In this document: in pieces, positions 21,248 to 29,886 of the stretch
Numbering within the stretch: position 1 is the first letter of the stretch
Layout: every line of letters starts with the position of its first letter
NCBI RefSeq assembly: GCF_021117405.1
Contig: NZ_CP088251.1
Coordinates: forward strand, 1,550,001 to 1,614,000
Length of the DNA: 64,000 nucleotides
Direction of reading: 5' to 3'
From: Frateuria edaphi
GTDB lineage: Bacteria; Pseudomonadota; Gammaproteobacteria; Xanthomonadales; Rhodanobacteraceae
The notes under the pieces: generated by a model
The model's database searches: none
Seen by the model: only the letters and a program-made list of their open reading frames with translations
Told to the model about the DNA's origin: nothing
Translations under genes and position numbers: made by a program

Positions 21248-22095
21248 TTTCCGATGTGCGCTTTGGCGTGAGCCGGTTTCGGCACGGCAGTTTCCGTGCG
21301 GGCCGGTTCCGTGCGGGCCGGTTCTGCCCGGGCCGGGTTCACTCGGGTCCGGTCCAGTCGCGCATGTTCCAGCAGTGTGGTCGCCGCCGGAGACCACAAG
21401 GTCCAGTTGTGGTGTCCCGGCAGCTCGAAGGCGTGGCCCGGCGGCAGCTGCGCGGCCAGCAGGCCGATGCGGTCGCGAAAGCGTTCCTTGTCGCCGTAGG
21501 CCACCCATATCGATCCGGCCCGCCCGGGATCGCCGGACCAGCTCTGGATGTAGCGCCACAGTTCGCGCTGGTAGGTTTGCGCCGTGAATCGCTGCGGTGG
21601 TCCCGGTTGCCAGCGATCCAGACCGCCCGCGGCGCGGATCTCGCGATAGAGCGGCTTGTCGCCGAGGTAGGGCGAGATCAACAGCATGCCGTCGATCTCG
21701 CCCGGATACGCCCGGTCGTACATCAGCGCGCCCAGCCCGCCGAGCGAGATGCCAGCCAGCCAGACCTGGTCGTAGTGCCGCACGCGGGCCGGGAGAAGGA
21801 CCTCCTCATGCAGGCGCTCGGCCGCGCGCCCCTCGCGATAGAAGGGCATGGTGAGGCCGGTCAGGATGACGTCGGCGTCGGGCCACTGCTCATGGATCGT
21901 CTGCGCGATGCCGCGCTTGCCCAGCGACTGGAGGTCGTCGCCGCGTCCGGGCAGCATCACGACCAGCCGGTGCGGCGGTTGCGCAGCAGGTACCCATCGG
22001 GTCGGAATCGGACGGGTGATGTCCCCGCCCGCGCTGCAGGCGGCCAGCAACAGGGCGACCAGGGGACCCAACAGGGACGACGGATGCAGGCGCAT
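21244..22095 (-). CDS. Alpha/beta-hydrolase lipoprotein with repetitive C-terminal tail
   Basis: A 283-residue predicted lipoprotein: signal peptide with lipobox Cys20 (LLLAAC), then an alpha/beta-hydrolase domain with oxyanion region RLVVMLPGRGDDLQSLG, nucleophile elbow GISLGGLGAL and a late His in PGHHNWTLW. That makes a plausible Ser-Asp-His esterase on the periplasmic face of a membrane. The last 40 residues are a low-complexity tail built from ARAEP/ARTEP-like units, encoded by tandem GTGCGGGCCGGTTCC-type repeats at 21295-21345. A TTG at 22119 would add 8 residues; ATG 22095 fits the signal peptide. Substrate unknown. It overlaps the convergent GST gene by 4 bases. Confidence 0.8.
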   Translation of the reverse strand: MRLHPSSLLGPLVALLLAACSAGGDITRPIPTRWVPAAQPPHRLVVMLPGRGDDLQSLGKRGIAQTIHEQWPDADVILTGLTMPFYREGRAAERLHEEVLLPARVRHYDQVWLAGISLGGLGALMYDRAYPGEIDGMLLISPYLGDKPLYREIRAAGGLDRWQPGPPQRFTAQTYQRELWRYIQSWSGDPGRAGSIWVAYGDKERFRDRIGLLAAQLPPGHAFELPGHHNWTLWSPAATTLLEHARLDRTRVNPARAEPARTEPARTETAVPKPAHAKAHIGN

Positions 22096-22261
22096 GGAAG
22101 GATGTCCAATGAGCGGCAAGGCACCAGCGTGCGCCGGCGGAGATGAAGGGCGCGCCCTGACGGGAAACGATCCTCCTGGAGTCCTGTACGTGACAGAAGC
22201 CTCGGTGGATGCTTTGCCTTGCCTTGGTCGCCGCCGCGAGGTCCGCGCTACCGGCGCCTGA

Positions 22262-22921
22262 TCAGCGGTTCGCGGACGCAGCGATTTCGCGCAACGCCTG
22301 TTCGAACACCTCCGGCGGCTGCCCGCCAGGGATCAGGTGCGTGCCGTTGACGATCGTGGCCGGTACCGAGCGGATGCCGCGCTGCTGGAAGAAGCGCTCC
22401 TGCGCACGCACCTCGTCGGCATAGGCGCCGCTTTCCAGGATGCCGCGGGCCTCGTCGCGATTCAGACCCGCCTCGCCGGCCAGGCGCACCAGCACCTCGT
22501 GCGATGCGACGTCCTCGCCGTCGGTGAAGTAGGCGCGCAGCAGTGCCTTCTTGAGCGCCAGGTGGTGGCCTTGCAGCTCGGCCCAGTGCAACAGGCGATG
22601 GGCATCGAAGGTGTTGTGGACGCGGCTGCCCACGCCCATGTTGAACGCGAAACCCACCGCCGCCGCCCGCTCGCGGATCACCGCCCGGTTGGATTCCACC
22701 TGCGTCATGTCGATGCCGTACTTGCGCATCAGATGCTCGGTGGCATCTTCGCCCTCCGCCGGCAACTGCGGGTTGAGTTCGAACGGCTGCAGGTGGATGT
22801 CCGCCTGCACCGTGCCGTCCAGGCGCTGGAGGGCCTGCTCGAGCGACGCGAGGCCGACGGCGCACCAGGGGCAGGAAACGTCCGAGACGAAGTCGATGCG
22901 GAGCGGGGTGGGAGCGGTCAT
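22262..22921 (-). CDS. DsbA family oxidoreductase (FrnE-like)
   Basis: A 219-residue DsbA/FrnE-type thioredoxin-fold protein. The active site is Cys17-Pro-Trp-Cys20 in FVSDVSCPWCAVG, and the cis-Pro block is GIRSVPATIVNG near residue 187. The intervening helical insertion (NTFDAHRLLHWAELQG) is typical of the FrnE/2-hydroxychromene-like group. No signal peptide is seen, so it probably acts in the cytosol as a disulfide isomerase or oxidoreductase. It stands alone between two gaps. Confidence 0.9.
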   Translation of the reverse strand: MTAPTPLRIDFVSDVSCPWCAVGLASLEQALQRLDGTVQADIHLQPFELNPQLPAEGEDATEHLMRKYGIDMTQVESNRAVIRERAAAVGFAFNMGVGSRVHNTFDAHRLLHWAELQGHHLALKKALLRAYFTDGEDVASHEVLVRLAGEAGLNRDEARGILESGAYADEVRAQERFFQQRGIRSVPATIVNGTHLIPGGQPPEVFEQALREIAASANR

Positions 22922-23002
22922 GGCGGTTCCAGCGGTGGCGTGGAAGTTACATGGAGCCCGCCGTGGTCATGTCAACCGCCGCGGGTTCGTACCAATGCCG
23001 CG

Positions 23003-25252
23003 TCAGAGGACGTTCTTGCCCTCGCCCGGGTGGTAGACCTGCTCGGTATGGCCTTTGAGCTGCTCGGGCCAGTAGTACACCTCGCGCAGGTTGCCGGTGG
23101 TGTAGCGCTCGGCCTCATCGTTGAAGTGCGGCGACTCGGGATGCCCGCTCTCGCCGCCGGCGGTGATCGCCCGTGCGCTGACCTTGGGGCCGAACTCCAC
23201 CACGGCCACGAAGCTGTTGCCGCTGGTGCCGTAGTAGCGCTTGGTGCCAGGCCAGCGGTGCGCGCCGAAGGAGGCCAGCGAACCCCAGCGCGAGGAGGTG
23301 AAGGGCACCGGAATGCTCGGCTTGCTGTCGTCGAATGGCTGCACGAGGTCGCCGTTGATGCGCTGGAAACGGTTGATCTCGCCCCAGGGAACGCCCCAGT
23401 GGCCGAAGTCTTTTTCCAGCCGGTCGACCGCCTCCACCAGCGCGCCAAGGCGCGCCTTCGAGCCGGCCTTCTCGGCCATGGCATCGTAGATCGACAGCCC
23501 CTCGGCGGTGTCGGCCTTGCTCACTTCATCCCACAACGTGTCGCCCCATAACACCGCCAGCGAGGTCGGCATCGAGGCAATGCCCCAGCGATAGTCCCAG
23601 TGGCGCAGCAGGGCGATCGGGCCTGCCAGCTTCTTCTTCAGCGGATCGCTCGCCGGCAGTGCGTCGTAGTCGGCGACCAGGATCGGGATCTGCCGCGCGA
23701 ACGCCGGCAGGTAGGAGTCGAACGCGGCCGTGATCAGCGAGGCGCGAGTGAAGTCGTCCTTCCCGGAAAGCACCCGGATGGCGTGCAGGCCTCGCGGGTT
23801 CTCGCCGAAGGTGTCCATGTACCGCGGGAAGTCGTCCTTCTTCGGGCTGTCCTTGCCGGCGGCGGAGTAGGGCCAGTTGTTGGTGTTGTAGGCCCAGCCG
23901 TTGGCCGGGTTGACCACGCGCGGCGCCTGGTCCAGCGGCGTGAGGCCGTGCCAGTCGGTGGCCGGGTTGGAGCCGTCGACAGGCTTGGTGTAGTCGAAAC
24001 GGTCGTCGCGCCGGGGAATGAACTGCGGGTGCAGATAGGCGATCTCGCCCTTGTCGTCGGCGAACAGCGTGTTGTTGGACGAGTTGGCCTTGAGCTCGGC
24101 CACCTTCATGTAGCTGGCGTAGTCGTGCGCCTTGGTGCGCAACCAGCTCTGCTCCAGCGCGGGAATCGGCCGGTTCATCAGCGCCATGGCGATCCATTTG
24201 CCGCCCGCCTCGCGCACGATCGGGCCGTGATGGGTGAAGTATGCGGTGAAGCTGCGTTTGGCCATCGAGCCGTCCGCGGCGCGGTAGGGCACGGTGATCT
24301 CGCGCTCGGTGACGGGACGGAGTTCCTTGCCGTAGCGGTAATACCGCTTGCCGTCCTTGCGCACGATGGTTTCGGCGAACTCGTCCACCACGTCGGCGCC
24401 GGTGGAGGTGTGCATCCAGCCGATGTGGTGGTTGAAGCCCTGGTAGACGAAGAATTGGCCCCAGGTCACCGCGCCATAGGCGTCCAGTCCCGCATCGGAA
24501 GCCATCTGCAATTCGGAGCGGAAGAAGAACGAGGTGTGCGGATTGATCAGCAGCAGCGCGTGATCGTCGGCGGTGAGCTTCGGGGCGATGGCAATGCCGT
24601 TGGAGCCGGTCGGTTCGACCCAGCTCGGATGCGCCTGGGTCATGGCCACCGGTGCCGGCGCATCGTCGGGCTTCCCGTAGAACGCCTGCAGTTGCTCGAG
24701 GGAAACCCGCTCGATGTCACCGCCGATGCTGCCCTCGGTGAAACTCAGCGCCATCCACGGTTCGTAGTGGGTGATCACCCGCGGGTGCGCGTCCGGATGG
24801 GTGGCCAGGTAATAGTTGAGGCCGTCGGCCCACGCGTTCATCAGCTGCTTGAGCCAATCGGGACTTTGCGCGTAGAGCTTCTTCAGCTCGACCGGGTCGA
24901 TGAAGAGCTTCTGGCGCAAGTCCGACCAGATCGCCTTTTCGCCTTCGGCCTCGGCCAGTCGCCCCATGGAGTTGAGGTAATTGGTCTCGACGCGGTTGAA
25001 GTCGTCCTCGGCCTGCGCGTAGACCATGCCGAACACGGCATCGGCGTCGGTCTTGCCGTGTACGTGGGCGATACCCCAGTCGTCGCGGGTGATCGTCACG
25101 GCCTGGGCTTCCTGTTTCCAGCGTGTCTGCTCACCCGAATCGGCATGCGCGGTGCCGATCAGGCCAAGCGCAAGCAACGTGGCCAGCGGCAGGGCGCGCA
25201 GCGCGTGATGGAGCGTCGGGCGGACCGGCGTGGACGAAATGGTGGCAGGCAT
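23003..25252 (-). CDS. Exported penicillin acylase family (S45) amidohydrolase
   Basis: A 749-residue exported Ntn-hydrolase precursor with a signal peptide at about residues 1-38. The alpha-subunit part begins VTITRDDWGIAHVHGKTDADAVFGMVYAQAEDD in two adjacent blocks of the S45 family. Autoprocessing would expose Ser217 (EPTG/SNGIAIAP) as the N-terminal nucleophile of the beta chain. The beta part holds LLINPHTSFF and the catalytic-Asn region. S45 enzymes cleave penicillins, N-acyl-homoserine lactones or lipopeptides; the substrate cannot be told from sequence. ATG 25252 gives a good signal peptide. It is divergent from the AmiD-like gene. Confidence 0.9.
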   Translation of the reverse strand: MPATISSTPVRPTLHHALRALPLATLLALGLIGTAHADSGEQTRWKQEAQAVTITRDDWGIAHVHGKTDADAVFGMVYAQAEDDFNRVETNYLNSMGRLAEAEGEKAIWSDLRQKLFIDPVELKKLYAQSPDWLKQLMNAWADGLNYYLATHPDAHPRVITHYEPWMALSFTEGSIGGDIERVSLEQLQAFYGKPDDAPAPVAMTQAHPSWVEPTGSNGIAIAPKLTADDHALLLINPHTSFFFRSELQMASDAGLDAYGAVTWGQFFVYQGFNHHIGWMHTSTGADVVDEFAETIVRKDGKRYYRYGKELRPVTEREITVPYRAADGSMAKRSFTAYFTHHGPIVREAGGKWIAMALMNRPIPALEQSWLRTKAHDYASYMKVAELKANSSNNTLFADDKGEIAYLHPQFIPRRDDRFDYTKPVDGSNPATDWHGLTPLDQAPRVVNPANGWAYNTNNWPYSAAGKDSPKKDDFPRYMDTFGENPRGLHAIRVLSGKDDFTRASLITAAFDSYLPAFARQIPILVADYDALPASDPLKKKLAGPIALLRHWDYRWGIASMPTSLAVLWGDTLWDEVSKADTAEGLSIYDAMAEKAGSKARLGALVEAVDRLEKDFGHWGVPWGEINRFQRINGDLVQPFDDSKPSIPVPFTSSRWGSLASFGAHRWPGTKRYYGTSGNSFVAVVEFGPKVSARAITAGGESGHPESPHFNDEAERYTTGNLREVYYWPEQLKGHTEQVYHPGEGKNVL

Positions 25253-25449
25253 CAGGGGCTCCCTTGCGTGGCTGGGCCGGGGGGACCGCGAGCAACCGGG
25301 TCCGCCGGACGTCGCCGGCAACCATAGCAGGCACGGTCGCCGTACGAATCCGATGACCGGTCGGCCATCACGAATCGGGGCCCTCCGCTCTTGACGCCTA
25401 CCAAGCTGCTGCGGCAGGTTCGGGCGATCCTTCCCCACTGGCGACTGCC

Positions 25450-26235
25450 TTGTCCTTCATCCGCTCCGGGCGCGTGCCCCTGTTTCGCGTGAGCTGTCTC
25501 CTCCCGCTGGCCGTGCTGCTGGCCGCCTGCGGCCCCGTACGCAACCCGATGGCGCACTGGGTGCCCTCGCCCAACTACGACCAGCGCCGACCGGTGGCGA
25601 TCGTCATCCACTTCACCGACCAGGGTTCGGTGCAGGAGAGCCTGCACACCTTGCGCACGGCCAACAGCGGCGGGCCGGTAAGCGCGCACTACCTGATCGG
25701 CAGCGATGGCGGGATCTACCAGCTGGTCGCCGACGACAAGCGCGCCTGGCAGGCCGGACCGGGGCGCTGGGGCACCATCACCGACCTCAACTCGGCCTCG
25801 ATCGGCATCGAACTGGACAACAACGGGCATTCGCCCTTCGCCCCGGCGCAGATCGACAGCCTGCTGCGCCTGCTGGCCGACCTCACCACGCGCTTGCACA
25901 TCCCGCCCACGCAGATCATCGGTCACGAAGACCTCGCGCCTGGCCGCAAGGACGACCCCGGCCCGCTGTTTCCCTGGCAGCGCCTGGCCGAGGCGGGCTT
26001 CGGCCTGTGGCCGCAAGGGCCGCTGATCGACCCGCCGCCTGGCTTCGATCCGTGGATGGCGCTGGCACTGGTGGGCTATCCGCTGGACGATCGTCCGGCG
26101 GCGGTGCGCTCGTTCCACCATCATTTCCGGGGCATGGACGGCGATACGCTGGATGCGCAGGACCTGCGCGTGCTTTACGCGCTGTCGTGCCAACTCACCG
26201 GGACAAAGGAACGGGTGCCGGTCTCGGCCCGCTAG
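25450..26235 (+). CDS. N-acetylmuramoyl-L-alanine amidase (AmiD/AmpD-like lipoprotein)
   Basis: A zinc-dependent amidase that cuts the bond between N-acetylmuramic acid and the stem peptide. The 261-residue protein has a lipobox at Cys27 (LLAAC) and an amidase-2 domain with His in AIVIHFTDQ, the SAHYLIGSDG block and the metal/substrate block GHEDLAPGRKDDPGP. A C-terminal segment ends FRGMDGDTLDAQDLRVLYAL and probably packs like the peptidoglycan-binding helices of AmiD. The start shown is TTG; GTG at 25474 is an alternative that still leaves a signal peptide. Confidence 0.9.
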   Translation: MSFIRSGRVPLFRVSCLLPLAVLLAACGPVRNPMAHWVPSPNYDQRRPVAIVIHFTDQGSVQESLHTLRTANSGGPVSAHYLIGSDGGIYQLVADDKRAWQAGPGRWGTITDLNSASIGIELDNNGHSPFAPAQIDSLLRLLADLTTRLHIPPTQIIGHEDLAPGRKDDPGPLFPWQRLAEAGFGLWPQGPLIDPPPGFDPWMALALVGYPLDDRPAAVRSFHHHFRGMDGDTLDAQDLRVLYALSCQLTGTKERVPVSAR

Positions 26236-26339
26236 GCCGCTTGTTCCCTTGAAAGGCTGGCTTGGCGCGGGTGTCGAAATCCGGCCGGCCCGTTCGTCGG
26301 AATGACGCAGGCCCACTCATTCCCGACGAGGAAATGCCC

Positions 26340-26762
26340 ATGCAAGTCCAGCCCTACCTGTTTTTCGATGGCCGCTGCGAAGAAGCCGTGGCGTTCTACC
26401 GCGATTCGCTCGGCGCGCAGGTGATCGCGCTGATGCACTACGCAGACGCGCCGCCGGGCGACGCTGGCTGCCCCGGCGGCCAGATGCCGCCCGCGGACAA
26501 GGTGATGCACGCCGCGCTGCAGATCGGCCAGACCGTGGTCATGGCCTCGGACGGTTTCGCCAACGGACGCCCGGAGTTCAAGGGTGTGTCGCTTTCCATC
26601 GCCGCCGACGACGACGCGCAGGCGCGCAAGCTGTTCGACGCGCTGGCCGCCGGCGGCCAGGTGCAGCAGCCACTGGGCCCCAGCTTCTTCGCCTCCAGCT
26701 TCGGCATGGTGGTCGACCGGTTCGGCGTGTCCTGGATGGTGGTGGCCGGCGTGCAGGGTTGA
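26340..26762 (+). CDS. VOC-superfamily (PhnB-like) protein
   Basis: A 140-residue single-domain VOC protein of the PhnB/glyoxalase-like group. Seen: QPYLFFDGRCEEAVAFYRDS (first beta-alpha-beta unit), HAALQIGQTVVMASDG, and the closing FGMVVDRFGVSWMVV strand pair. The metal ligands typical of glyoxalase I are not obvious, in line with PhnB-like members of unknown reaction. ATG 26340 is preferred over 26334 because GAGGA lies about 7 bases upstream. The 522-base stretch after it shows no gene. Confidence 0.85.
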   Translation: MQVQPYLFFDGRCEEAVAFYRDSLGAQVIALMHYADAPPGDAGCPGGQMPPADKVMHAALQIGQTVVMASDGFANGRPEFKGVSLSIAADDDAQARKLFDALAAGGQVQQPLGPSFFASSFGMVVDRFGVSWMVVAGVQG

Positions 26763-27284
26763 TCCCGGGGACGGCACCGTCGCCCCCGCTGCAGCGCACT
26801 GCCGCGAGGTCCGCGATCGAAACCCGGTGCCGCCGGACAGGGCAGGGCACGGCGCCGGATCGCCTTTTCGCAGACGACACAATCCACGCTTCCGTTCCTG
26901 CCGCGTGGTGATGCCGCCGAGCATCAGCGGCGCCGTCCCGACGCGGTCGGCCAGCGGCCTCGGACCAGCTGGCTGATCGCCGGACCGTCGGCAATCAACG
27001 GCGCGCCCAGCAGGCCGCCGCGGCCGCCGCGGCCGCCGTCGATGGTGGCGATGGCCGGTATCGCCGGTGTGGTCCAGGGGCGCCAGCGCGTGGGGCCCAG
27101 CCAGCACACGCCACGGGGCCCGAGCGCGTCCGAGCCGTTGACGCGCCGTTGGCGGCACAGGTGCCGGAATCGGCCGGCCGCAGGACACGCGGCGGAAATC
27201 GCGCCGGGTCGGGCGGGCGCCCGCTCGAGAATGTTTCGTGAGGCGCGCGAGGGTGGACGCCCGCGTAATCCACAGGATCACGGC
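26763..27284. other. Gene-free 522-base stretch
   Basis: No frame resembles a known protein. It contains a short triplet-like run GCCGCCGCGGCCGCCGCGGC around 27013-27035 and no clear promoter or terminator. It is probably the leader region of the following MFS gene plus decayed sequence. Confidence 0.4.
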
Positions 27285-28793
27285 ATGGCCCCATCGAACA
27301 GCGACGCGCGCGCCGCCGCGCCGGCAGGCAGGCTGCGCCGGTGGTTGCGCCAGGACATCGAGCGGCCTCTGGACGAGCTGGCAGGCGGCCGCGCGCGGCT
27401 GAAAGTGATCGTGTTGCTGGCCTGCGTGTTGTCGCTGGATGCCGCCGACAAGGCGACCGTGGGCGCGGTGGCCGCGCCGATGAAGTCGGCGCTGGATATC
27501 GGGAATCTCCAGATCGGCTGGCTGGTGACCGCCTCGACCGCGATCGCCGCCGTGGTGACGCTGCCATTCGGCGCACTGGTCGACCGCGTGCCGCGCGTGC
27601 GCCTGTTGGCGATCACGCTGGTGGTGTGGTCGGCGGCCATGCTGTTGAGCGGCCTGGCGGGTTCCTATTCGATGCTGTTGCTGAGCCGCCTGGCGCTGGG
27701 CGTGGTCGCCTCGGCCGCCTCGCCTGCAGTGACCTCGCTGACCGGCGATTTCTTCCGGCCCGGGGAGCGCGGGCGCATCTTCGGCTACGTGCTCGCGGGC
27801 GAACTTCTGGGCGTGGCGCTCGGCTTCCTCGTCTGCGGCAACGTCGCCGCCTGGTGGTCCTGGCGCGCGGCGTTCTTCGTGCTGGCCGGGCTAGGTTTCG
27901 TGCTGGCAGTGGTGCTGTGGCGTTGCCTGCCCGAACCCTCGCGCGGCGGGCAAAGCCGCATCCCCGTCGGCGCCCGCCGCGTGCCCGTCGAGGACGAACC
28001 CGGCCAGGCATCGACCGGCAGTGCGGCGGGCAGCGGTTCGCTGCGGCGGGTGATCCGCTGGCGGGGCGTGCGTCCCCGCCATGCGCTGATGACGATGAAC
28101 CCGGCGTCCGCCTCGCTCTGGCGCGCGGTGCGCTACGTATTGGCGGTGCCGACCTGCCGCACGCTGATCGTCGCCTCGGCGCTGGGCTACTTCTACTTCA
28201 CCGGGCTGCGCACCTTCGCCATCGTGTTCATGCGCGGGCGTTTCGAACTCGGCCAGTCGGTGGCCAGCAGCCTGGCGGTGCTGCTCGGTCTGGGCGCCAT
28301 CGTCGGCGTGCTGCTGGCCGGGCGCCTGGGCGACCGGCTGATCGATCGCGGTCGCCTGACCGGGCGGGTACTGGTGGCGGCCGGAGCCTACCTGCTGGCG
28401 ACGGCCGCCTTCCTGCCTGGCCTGCTGATCGGCTCGTTGTGGCTGGCCGCGCCATTCTTCTTCCTCGCAGCGGCGGGCATTGGTGGCGCCAACCCCGCCG
28501 TGGACGCCGCGCGCCTGGACGTGATGCCCTCGGCGCTGTGGGGGCGGGCCGAAGGCGTGCGGGCGACCTTCCGCTTTGCGCTGGAAGCGGTCGCGCCGCC
28601 GTTGTTCGGTTACGTGTCGGCCCGGTTTGCCGGCCACGTGCAGGCCGGCAATGCGGCGGGGCTGGACCTCGCCTTCCTGGCGATGCTGGCGCCGCTCGCT
28701 GCCGCGGGCCTGCTGCTCCTTGTGCGCACCACCCGTACCTACGCGCGCGACGTGGCCTCGGCGCTTGCCGCCGAGCAGCGCACCCGCCATTGA
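27285..28793 (+). CDS. MFS transporter
   Basis: A 502-residue major facilitator with about 12 transmembrane segments. The N-terminal half has ACVLSLDAADKATVGAVAAP and the loop-2 motif GALVDRVPRVRLL (G-x-x-x-D-R-x-x-R/K type). The second half repeats it as GRLGDRLIDRGRLTGR. The N-terminus is a 40-residue Arg/Ala-rich cytosolic extension, and the central loop is unusually long (about 75 residues, GGQSRIPVGARRVP...). Substrate not inferable; sequence resembles hexuronate/organic-anion carriers only loosely. ATG 27285 has AGGA about 8 bases upstream. Confidence 0.85.
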   Translation: MAPSNSDARAAAPAGRLRRWLRQDIERPLDELAGGRARLKVIVLLACVLSLDAADKATVGAVAAPMKSALDIGNLQIGWLVTASTAIAAVVTLPFGALVDRVPRVRLLAITLVVWSAAMLLSGLAGSYSMLLLSRLALGVVASAASPAVTSLTGDFFRPGERGRIFGYVLAGELLGVALGFLVCGNVAAWWSWRAAFFVLAGLGFVLAVVLWRCLPEPSRGGQSRIPVGARRVPVEDEPGQASTGSAAGSGSLRRVIRWRGVRPRHALMTMNPASASLWRAVRYVLAVPTCRTLIVASALGYFYFTGLRTFAIVFMRGRFELGQSVASSLAVLLGLGAIVGVLLAGRLGDRLIDRGRLTGRVLVAAGAYLLATAAFLPGLLIGSLWLAAPFFFLAAAGIGGANPAVDAARLDVMPSALWGRAEGVRATFRFALEAVAPPLFGYVSARFAGHVQAGNAAGLDLAFLAMLAPLAAAGLLLLVRTTRTYARDVASALAAEQRTRH

Positions 28794-29044
28794 TCCCGGA
28801 CATCCACCCAAGCACACCGTCTTGACGCAAGCGCCGGCGTTCGGCGCGAAGATCGGGATATGGCAATGTTGATTCCTTCTCGGGCGTGAACGGCCCCACA
28901 CGGGCGCGTGCGCATTCGCCATTCATGAGACGACCGATTGAAACCATGGATTTCCCCGGCGCGCTGCGAACCGGGGGAGCGGGTGCCCGTGCCTGGGCGA
29001 CCTGGATCGAACGCTTCGCAGCACACCCCGAGAGGAGCAACGCA

Positions 29045-29821
29045 ATGAATAATCGTTTTGAACGCACCGGTCCCCTGACCGAAATTTCCAGCTATCCGCA
29101 GTGGGCGCAGGACATGGTAGGCGCCTGCGAGGAGACCAAGCAGAGCGTCATCCGCCACGAGCTGTGGGACCTGATGCGAGAGGTCAAGCTCGGCCGGCAG
29201 GGCACCCGCGACTTCATGGCAGGCATCTGGCCGGTGATCGAGCGCTTCCCCGCCTACATGGCGCGCAACCTGCTCAAGACCCAGTACGGGCGCAGTCCCG
29301 GCGACAACATGGCCAGGCGCTGGCTGGTGCGCAACATCCGCGTGGAGCAGAACCACGCCGACCACTGGCTCAACTGGTCCGAGGGTGCCGGCGTGCCGCG
29401 CTGGGACGTGCTCTACGGCGAGCGCGCGCAGGGCACCCAGGTCCTGGCCGACTGGTGCGAGGAGGTCAGCGAGCATGACAGCCTGGCCGCCGGCATCGTG
29501 GCGACCAACTATGCGGTCGAAGGCGCCACCGGCGAGTGGTCGCAGCTGATCTACGACAGCGCCACCTATGCCCAGAGCATGCCTTCGGACAAGCGCGTGC
29601 AGAGCCTGCGCTGGTTGCAGTTGCACGCCGCCTATGACGACACCCACCCCTGGGAGGCGCTGGAGATCGTCTGTACCCTCAAGGGAACGGCCCCGGCTGC
29701 CGATGAAGTGGACCACCTGACCGAGTGCGTCAAGCGCAGTTACGTCGGCATGCGGATCCTTGCCGATCGCTGCATCGGCCGGGCGCGCGTTTACGGAACC
29801 GTGAACGAGGCAGCGGCTTGA
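29045..29821 (+). CDS. TenA/PqqC-fold iron-containing redox enzyme family protein
   Basis: A 258-residue all-helical protein of the TenA/PqqC/CADD (haem-oxygenase-like) fold. Conserved acidic and histidine residues that bind a di-metal centre in this superfamily are visible in RHELWD, RVEQNHADHW and EEVSEHDSLAAG. Relatives include thiaminase II (TenA), PQQ synthase (PqqC) and the pABA-forming CADD-type oxidases; the sequence does not settle which. It sits alone between the MFS gene and the GGDEF-EAL gene. Annotation pipelines often call such genes 'TenA family transcriptional regulator', which I would not adopt. Confidence 0.75.
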   Translation: MNNRFERTGPLTEISSYPQWAQDMVGACEETKQSVIRHELWDLMREVKLGRQGTRDFMAGIWPVIERFPAYMARNLLKTQYGRSPGDNMARRWLVRNIRVEQNHADHWLNWSEGAGVPRWDVLYGERAQGTQVLADWCEEVSEHDSLAAGIVATNYAVEGATGEWSQLIYDSATYAQSMPSDKRVQSLRWLQLHAAYDDTHPWEALEIVCTLKGTAPAADEVDHLTECVKRSYVGMRILADRCIGRARVYGTVNEAAA

Positions 29822-29886
29822 TGGCGCATGAAAGTTGAACAATCACCCGTAGAATTGCGCGGGTCAGCCACAGGATAAGGGACCAG

